Positions 59,409 through 64,000 of a stretch of DNA of 64,000 bases are shown in pieces; positions within the stretch are counted from its first letter, which is position 1; each line of letters starts with the position of its first letter. Below the pieces are notes generated by a model. It had not been told where the DNA came from, made no database searches, and was given only the letters and a program-made list of their open reading frames with translations. Source of the stretch: an uncultured Alphaproteobacteria bacterium. GTDB taxonomy: Bacteria > Pseudomonadota > Alphaproteobacteria > Rhizobiales > Aestuariivirgaceae. Both the position numbers and the translations under genes were made by a program. The DNA lies in assembly GCA_945957365.1 (NCBI GenBank), contig CAMFKI010000001.1, positions 406,581 to 470,580 of the forward strand, written 5' to 3'.

Positions 59409-60122
59409 ATGCCACGTCTGAGTATTGCCGCCGCCACCCTGATGGGACTTCTCGCCGCCGCATCCCCCGCATTCGCCGATGGAGTGAAGATGCCACACAT
59501 CATAACGCTGTCCGGCCATGGCGAAGTGCGCGCCACACCGGATGTCGCCTTCGTCACCTCGGGCGTTCTCAGCCAGGGAACGACGGCAGCCGATGCGCTG
59601 GCAGCCAACACCAAGGCCATGACCGACCTGTTCGCCGCGCTGAAGGCCGCCGGCATCGAGGACAAGGATGTCCAGACCTCGAACTTCTCGGTGCAGCCGC
59701 GCTATGATTTCAGCAACGGCCAGGCGCCGAAGCTCGTCGGCTACGACGTTTCGAACACCGTGACCGTGAAAATCAAGAAGATCGACGAGATGGGCGCGCT
59801 GCTCGACAAGCTGGTGCAGTCGGGCTCGAACCAGATCACCGGCATCAGCTTCGACGTGTCGAAGCCCGAACAGGCCACCGACGAGGCCCGCAAGCTTGCC
59901 GTTGCGGATGCCCAGCGCAAGGCCAAGGTCTATGCCGAAGCGATGGGCGTGGTGCTCGGCAACGTGGTGCAGATCAGCGAAGGCTCGGCCGTCCAGCCCC
60001 CCATGCCCATGGTGCGCGCCACCATGATGAAGGCCGATGCCGCCCCGCCCGTTCCGGTCGCCGCCGGCGAGCAGACGCTTGCGGCCGACGTCAACGTCAT
60101 CTGGGAAATCAACCAGCCCTGA
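59409..60122 (+). CDS. SIMPL-domain (DUF541) exported protein
   Basis: The 237-residue protein has a Sec signal (residues 1-23, ending SPAFA) and a SIMPL domain: ITLSGHGEVRATPDVAFVTSGVLSQG, DVQTSNFSVQPRYDF, and AQRKAKVYAEAMGVVLGNVVQISEG. ATG 59409 (AAGGAGAGCACC upstream) is chosen since it begins the signal. DUF541 proteins are periplasmic; function is largely unknown. Confidence 0.88.
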   Translation: MPRLSIAAATLMGLLAAASPAFADGVKMPHIITLSGHGEVRATPDVAFVTSGVLSQGTTAADALAANTKAMTDLFAALKAAGIEDKDVQTSNFSVQPRYDFSNGQAPKLVGYDVSNTVTVKIKKIDEMGALLDKLVQSGSNQITGISFDVSKPEQATDEARKLAVADAQRKAKVYAEAMGVVLGNVVQISEGSAVQPPMPMVRATMMKADAAPPVPVAAGEQTLAADVNVIWEINQP

Positions 60123-60156
60123 TTGCAGTCCGGCATGGGCGTGATAGTCTTCGCCC

Positions 60157-61080
60157 ATGCCGGTCCTCGAACGCGATCCCTGGCGCATCCAGTATTTCCA
60201 GCATGTTCCGTGTCCGGAACACGTGCAGATCCCCACGGATGATCCGGACTGCTGGCTGCTGTTTCCGCGCCACCGCTGGATCTACGACAAGCTGAAGGTT
60301 GCTGACTCCCAGGGCCTCGATGCCGGCCCCCACGGCGTGATGCCTTCGTCCTTCCCCGTCTTCTCGAAGCCGATGACCAACCTCAAGGGCATGGGCATGG
60401 GCAGCCGGGCCATCCGCTCGGCGGCGGAAATGGATCATCACTACCAGCCCGGCCACATGTGGATGCCGCTCCTCACCGGGGCGCATGTCTCGACCGATTG
60501 CGCGGTGGAGGATGGCCGCGTGATCTGGGTGAGGCATGCGACGGGCGTGCCTTGGGACGACGGCATGTTCCGCTACTGGACGGTGCACGCCGGCAGCTTT
60601 CCGGGGCTCGAGGTCCATCTCGCGAACTGGGTGGGCGCGCACATGCAGGGCTACACCGGCATGATGAATTTCGAGACCATCGCCGGCGTCATCATCGAGG
60701 CGCACCTGCGCTTCGCCGACCAGTGGTGCGATCTCTATGGCGATGGCTGGGTCGAGGCGCTTGTGCGGCTCTATGCCGAAGGGCACTGGAGCTTCGCCGA
60801 CGAAAATCGCCGCGACGGTTTCTCGATGCCGCTGTTCGCCCGTCATGGCGGCGCCTTCCACCACCCGCCGCCGGCACTGCAGGCGGAGGTGCGCGCCATG
60901 GAGGGGGTGACGAGCCTGCAGATCACCTTCCATGAACAGAAGCCGGGCGCGGACCACGCCATGCCGCCGGGCGGATTTCGCCTGGCCGTCATCAACGCCA
61001 CATCGCTCGAAGCCGCCAGGGCTGCGCGGCGGAGGCTGGCGCAGGCCTTCGACGCGCAGTTCACGCTGGCCCAGGACTAG
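60157..61080 (+). CDS. Conserved hypothetical protein, ATP-grasp-like
   Basis: The 307-residue soluble protein is not firmly recognised. FPVFSKPMTNLKGMGMGSR (about 66-84) and NFETIAGVIIEAHLRFADQWCDLYGDGW (about 170-197) recall the Lys-binding and metal-binding strands of ATP-grasp proteins. Its end overlaps the end of the convergent channel-like gene by four bases. Confidence 0.7.
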   Translation: MPVLERDPWRIQYFQHVPCPEHVQIPTDDPDCWLLFPRHRWIYDKLKVADSQGLDAGPHGVMPSSFPVFSKPMTNLKGMGMGSRAIRSAAEMDHHYQPGHMWMPLLTGAHVSTDCAVEDGRVIWVRHATGVPWDDGMFRYWTVHAGSFPGLEVHLANWVGAHMQGYTGMMNFETIAGVIIEAHLRFADQWCDLYGDGWVEALVRLYAEGHWSFADENRRDGFSMPLFARHGGAFHHPPPALQAEVRAMEGVTSLQITFHEQKPGADHAMPPGGFRLAVINATSLEAARAARRRLAQAFDAQFTLAQD

Positions 61081-61469
61081 CGTTTCTTCTTGCCCTCCTC
61101 GGCAGCTTCATCGCCGTCGTCGGCGACATGGAAGCGATGCAGGATGCGGTGAAACACAGGCGCCAGCATCAGCGTCGAGATGCCGATCAGCAGGAAGCCC
61201 GAGAATATGGCGTAAAGCGAGGCGAAGATCTTGCCGCCGTCGGTCGTCAGCGGCGTGAGCGGACCCATCGAGGCGAGGATCATCGAGGCATTGGCGAAGG
61301 CATCGATCGTCCGCATGTCCTCGAAGTAAATGTAACCCATCGTGCCGATCAGCAGCGAAATGGCGACGAGCGCCACCGAATAGACGCCGTTGCGGGTGAG
61401 CCTGCCGATGAAAACCGATGAACTCGCGACCGGCTGACGCCGTGACTCATAGGTAAGAATGCGCCGCAT
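61077..61469 (-). CDS. Two-helix channel-like membrane protein without canonical K+ filter
   Basis: The 130-residue protein has two membrane helices (about 28-48 and 80-105) flanking a pore-helix-like segment (DAFANASMILASMGPLTPLTTDGGKIFASLYAIFSGFLLIG). The layout is that of two-helix (Ion_trans_2) potassium channels, but the TVGYG filter position reads SMGPL. The C-terminus is charged. ATG 61469 is used; the frame is open further upstream with no support. Confidence 0.75.
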   Translation of the reverse strand: MRRILTYESRRQPVASSSVFIGRLTRNGVYSVALVAISLLIGTMGYIYFEDMRTIDAFANASMILASMGPLTPLTTDGGKIFASLYAIFSGFLLIGISTLMLAPVFHRILHRFHVADDGDEAAEEGKKKR

Positions 61470-61571
61470 GTGATCTCCCTCCGGCGCCCTGTGTTGCCCG
61501 ATTTTTGATCTTCCGCAAGGCGGGAAATGCGACCAGGGTGTGGAGTTGGTGGAAGTCATGGAGGAACAGAC

Positions 61572-62027
61572 ATGAAGCATCTGAGCCACAATGCCCGCGT
61601 GCTCGTCACCGATGGCGGGCGCGCCACCGTCTTCCGCAACGCCGGCCAGGCCGGGCACCCGGATCTGGTGCCGTTCAAGTCCTATCACCAGGACAATCCG
61701 CCGAACCGCGAGCAGGCGACCGACAAGCCGTCCCGCGTCATGGAGAGCGTCGGTTTCAGCCGCTCCTCCGCTGAACAGCCCGACTATCACCAGATGACCG
61801 AGGACCGCTTCGTGCAGGGCATCGCCGCCGACATGGAAGCCGACCTGGTGGCCGGCGAATTCAGCGAGATCATCGTGGTCGCACCGCCGGTGGCCCTGGG
61901 CGTCTGGCGCAAGGCGGCACGCCCGGCGCTGGCGAAGGCCACGATCACGGAGATCAACAAGGACCTCACCAAGCATACCGTCACCTCGATCGCCGGCATC
62001 GTCGTCAAGGCGCTTGAAGGCGACTGA
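61572..62027 (+). CDS. Host attachment protein (AtsE-like family)
   Basis: The 151-residue protein matches the host_attach family (related to Agrobacterium AtsE): start VLVTDGGRATVFRN, DRFVQGIAADMEADLVAGEFSEIIVVAPPVALGVWR, and KDLTKHTVTSIAGIV near the end. Family members are linked to attachment or stress; the mechanism is unknown. ATG 61572 (AGGAACAG upstream) begins at the family N-terminus. Confidence 0.85.
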   Translation: MKHLSHNARVLVTDGGRATVFRNAGQAGHPDLVPFKSYHQDNPPNREQATDKPSRVMESVGFSRSSAEQPDYHQMTEDRFVQGIAADMEADLVAGEFSEIIVVAPPVALGVWRKAARPALAKATITEINKDLTKHTVTSIAGIVVKALEGD

Positions 62028-62048
62028 ACCCTCGGCTAACGGGACAAG

Positions 62049-62684
62049 ATGACCGAGACCGCCAAACCCGCCGCCAAGACCCACGACCTGTTCGTCACCC
62101 GGCTCTACCGGGCCGACCGGATCGTGCCCGAGAAGCTCACCAACGCCATCGAGGCGCTGGCCATGTCGCTCGCCGCCGACGACGCGGCCGGACAGAAGTG
62201 GGCCGACAAGTATGGCTATGCCGGCTACACCTCCTATGCGTCCCTCAATGACCTGCCGTGGCGCTTCCCGGAATTCGCGCGGCTGGTGAAGGTGATCGAC
62301 AAGCACTGCCTCGCCTATGCGAAGGAACTGCACTGGGACCTGCGCGGCACCAAGCCCCGATGCGACTCGCTGTGGGTGAACGTGCTGCCGGAGGGCGGCT
62401 CGCACACCTCGCACATCCACCCCAATTCGGTGATCAGCGGCACCTTCTACGTGGCGGTGCCGCAAGGTGCGGGGCCCATCGTCTACGAAGATCCACGCCT
62501 CCCCCTGATGATGGCCGCGCCGCCGAAGCAGGCGAAGCTGCCGCAGAATTTCAGGCAGCATGTTTCCTTCAAGCCGGAAGTCGGCACGCTGATGCTGTGG
62601 GAAAGCTGGCTCCGCCACGAGGTGCCGCTCAACCGCGCCGAGGGCAACCGCATCAGTGTCAGCTTCAACTACGTTCTGGCCTGA
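62049..62684 (+). CDS. TIGR02466-type 2OG-Fe(II) oxygenase-like protein
   Basis: The 211-residue protein has HTSHIHPNSVISGTFYV (about 118-134), with the metal His set of the double-stranded beta-helix oxygenases, and a C-terminal LWESWLRHEVPLNRAEGNRISVSFNYVL with the second His and 2-oxoglutarate-binding Arg. It is a putative hydroxylase of unknown substrate. Confidence 0.83.
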   Translation: MTETAKPAAKTHDLFVTRLYRADRIVPEKLTNAIEALAMSLAADDAAGQKWADKYGYAGYTSYASLNDLPWRFPEFARLVKVIDKHCLAYAKELHWDLRGTKPRCDSLWVNVLPEGGSHTSHIHPNSVISGTFYVAVPQGAGPIVYEDPRLPLMMAAPPKQAKLPQNFRQHVSFKPEVGTLMLWESWLRHEVPLNRAEGNRISVSFNYVLA

Positions 62685-62972
62685 TCAGGAAAACACCCGC
62701 TCGCCCAGCTGGTCGACGATCTGCTGGCCCTTCATGATGGCGTGGTCGGCGGCGGCCTCCTCATCGGCGAAGCGGTCGGCGCGGATGAAGCGGTGTTCCT
62801 TCACGGCACCATCGATGGTCTTGCTCACCGTGCCGCAGGTCTGCCACTGGCCGCCTTCCTTGTAGGGCGTGGCGGCGATCACGAAGCCGTTGTAGTCGAG
62901 CTGGCGCTTGGGGCCCGCCGGTGCTGCTTCCTTCGCTGCGCCGCCGCCGAACAGCTTCTTCAGAAATGACAT
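62685..62972 (-). CDS. HlyU-family protein
   Basis: The 95-residue protein matches the HlyU family: MSFLKKLFGGGA start, YNGFVIAATPYKEGGQWQTCGTVSK (about 27-51) and the acidic end HAIMKGQQIVDQLGERVF. Family members are often called transcriptional activators, but in Alphaproteobacteria the role is not shown. Convergent to the oxygenase gene, with stops adjacent. Confidence 0.83.
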   Translation of the reverse strand: MSFLKKLFGGGAAKEAAPAGPKRQLDYNGFVIAATPYKEGGQWQTCGTVSKTIDGAVKEHRFIRADRFADEEAAADHAIMKGQQIVDQLGERVFS

Positions 62973-63036
62973 GACTGCGCAACTCCAACGATGAACCGTG
63001 CCGAAATCCTAACGGCCCCCTGCTCCCGGATCAACC

Positions 63037-63825
63037 TCAGCCCTTGACCCGCCCCCGCACCGCATTGGCGGTGGCCTTCAGGGTGAGCGGCTTGCCGTCC
63101 TCGGCGCGGAGCAGCGCCTTCAGGTCGCTGCGCAGCGTCTCGCGCATTTCGGGTGAAAGCTGCGCGGCCTGCGCCGCCATGCGGGGGCCGGTGAGGGCGA
63201 TGGCCCAGAACCGGTCGAAGTCGGGGAAGGTCCGCTCCACGGTGATCGCCCGGCTCTCGACATCCGCGAGGCCCGCGCCCTGCCAGAGCTCATGCATGCG
63301 CTGCTTGCGCGATGCCTCCGCCGAGGGCGGCGAAACGCCGGGAAGGCCGCGGCCGGTGATCACCTGGTCGACGCAATAGAAGGGAAAGCCCTCGGGCCAG
63401 TCCCACATGTAACCGGCGACGAGGCCGCCCGGCTTCACGGCGCGCGCCATCTCGGAAACGCCCTTCGCGGGGTCGGGCACGAAGGCGATGACCAGCGCCA
63501 TCACCGCCGCATCGACACTGGCATCGGCGGCGGGAATCTCCATCGCATGACCCTGCTCGAAGCGCGCGGCGCCCACGTCCTGGCGCTTGCGGGCATAGTC
63601 GAGCTGGGCGGGCGACGGATCGATGCCGAGGATCGAAGCGGGTTTCACCCGCGCCGCCAGCAGCGCGGTGAAGGCGCCATTGCCCGCCCCGACGTCGAGC
63701 CACGACAGTCCGGGCGCAGGCTGGAGCCAGTCGAGAAACTGCTCGCCCACCTTGCGGCTCCAGATACCCATATAGGTCTCATAGGCGGCGCCATCATCGA
63801 AGCGGATCTGCGGCGGTTCGGACAT
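63037..63825 (-). CDS. Class I SAM-dependent methyltransferase
   Basis: The 262-residue protein has the SAM motif WLDVGAGNGAFTALLA (about 38-53), IDPSPAQLDYARKR, the LVIAFVPDP mid motif and KPGGLVAGYMWDW. Methyltransf_11/UbiE-like fold. ATG 63825 (GGAGAT upstream) begins at the conserved core; a longer frame to 63888 is possible. Substrate unknown. Confidence 0.85.
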   Translation of the reverse strand: MSEPPQIRFDDGAAYETYMGIWSRKVGEQFLDWLQPAPGLSWLDVGAGNGAFTALLAARVKPASILGIDPSPAQLDYARKRQDVGAARFEQGHAMEIPAADASVDAAVMALVIAFVPDPAKGVSEMARAVKPGGLVAGYMWDWPEGFPFYCVDQVITGRGLPGVSPPSAEASRKQRMHELWQGAGLADVESRAITVERTFPDFDRFWAIALTGPRMAAQAAQLSPEMRETLRSDLKALLRAEDGKPLTLKATANAVRGRVKG

Positions 63826-64000
63826 GGGGATCTCCTGTGAAGGCGGAAAGGCTAGCACGGCGGCGCGGCGGAACAATCGAAACAACATGGCCCCGACACT
63901 GGACGTGCGGCCTCCTTTGCGAGGGTGGCATTTGTCCCTCAGGGAAAGAATGGGAGGCGCGGGCGCTGCCCGGCGCGGTGTGCTGATCCTTGTGGGATCA

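Noticed and set aside
63889..64000. Terminal 110 nt
   Set aside because: Too short to support a gene; no signature visible.

Overview
The window is a high-G+C alphaproteobacterial chromosome segment from a bacteriochlorophyll-a phototroph. The evidence is a dense photosynthesis gene cluster in the arrangement typical of purple and aerobic anoxygenic Alphaproteobacteria. The genus cannot be fixed from the sequence alone. The oxygen-dependent ring cyclase gene acsF is present and the oxygen-independent bchE is not seen here, which fits a life with oxygen but does not prove it.

Layout. (1) 1-16345: photosynthesis cluster. ppsR (5' end) and aerR are on the minus strand; divergently from them runs bchF-N-B-H-L-M, lhaA, puhA-B-C, a small conserved ORF, acsF, puhE and hemA, mostly with ATGA-type overlaps. 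Two PpsR-type palindromes lie over the bchF promoter. Together the genes make 3-vinyl hydratase, light-independent protochlorophyllide reductase, Mg-chelatase H subunit, Mg-protoporphyrin methyltransferase and cyclase, 5-aminolevulinate synthase, the reaction-centre H subunit and its assembly factors. (2) 16400-18834: a small membrane protein, a small secreted cysteine protein, and a two-gene unit of a PqqD-like (RRE) protein and a radical SAM enzyme that looks like an uncharacterised peptide-modifying system. (3) 19061-25382: acetoin catabolism, acoX-A-B-C with the sigma-54 activator acoR, a near-consensus -24/-12 promoter and a palindromic upstream activator site. (4) 25526-26687: a tandem Lin0512-family pair and a zinc-ribbon membrane protein. 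(5) 26885-36250: a cyclitol/sugar-type catabolic and uptake locus (DegT aminotransferase, Gfo/Idh dehydrogenase, TIM-barrel isomerase, LacI regulator with a likely operator, a four-gene sugar ABC importer, IolE-like dehydratase). (6) 36361-46641: a secreted STN-like protein, then a Liv-type ABC importer on two divergent arms around a GntR/FCD regulator, with two related aldo/keto reductases (one fused to a RidA-like domain), a TIGR04076 protein and a zinc alcohol dehydrogenase.

(7) About 46680-57765: a region of visibly lower G+C and decayed genes ending next to a tRNA(CAT) gene: an acyl-adenylating ligase, a small HTH-like protein, an exported choloylglycine-hydrolase-family enzyme, a RidA fragment, GFA, VOC and methyltransferase genes, an MFS pseudogene, an IS110-family remnant, a large two-domain glycosyltransferase with a coiled-coil partner, and an ArsR/SRPBCC pair. 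It looks like an old acquired or degenerating island, but no integrase or clear attachment repeat was found. (8) 57767-63825: normal chromosomal genes return: tRNA, AMP nucleosidase, a SIMPL protein, an ATP-grasp-like hypothetical, a channel-like two-helix protein without a canonical filter, host-attachment protein, a 2OG-Fe(II) oxygenase-like protein, HlyU and a methyltransferase.

The best candidates for undescribed biology are the RRE/radical SAM pair beside the photosynthesis cluster, the aldo/keto reductase-RidA fusion, and the filter-less channel-like protein. All functional calls are by reading the translated sequence; no database search was run.
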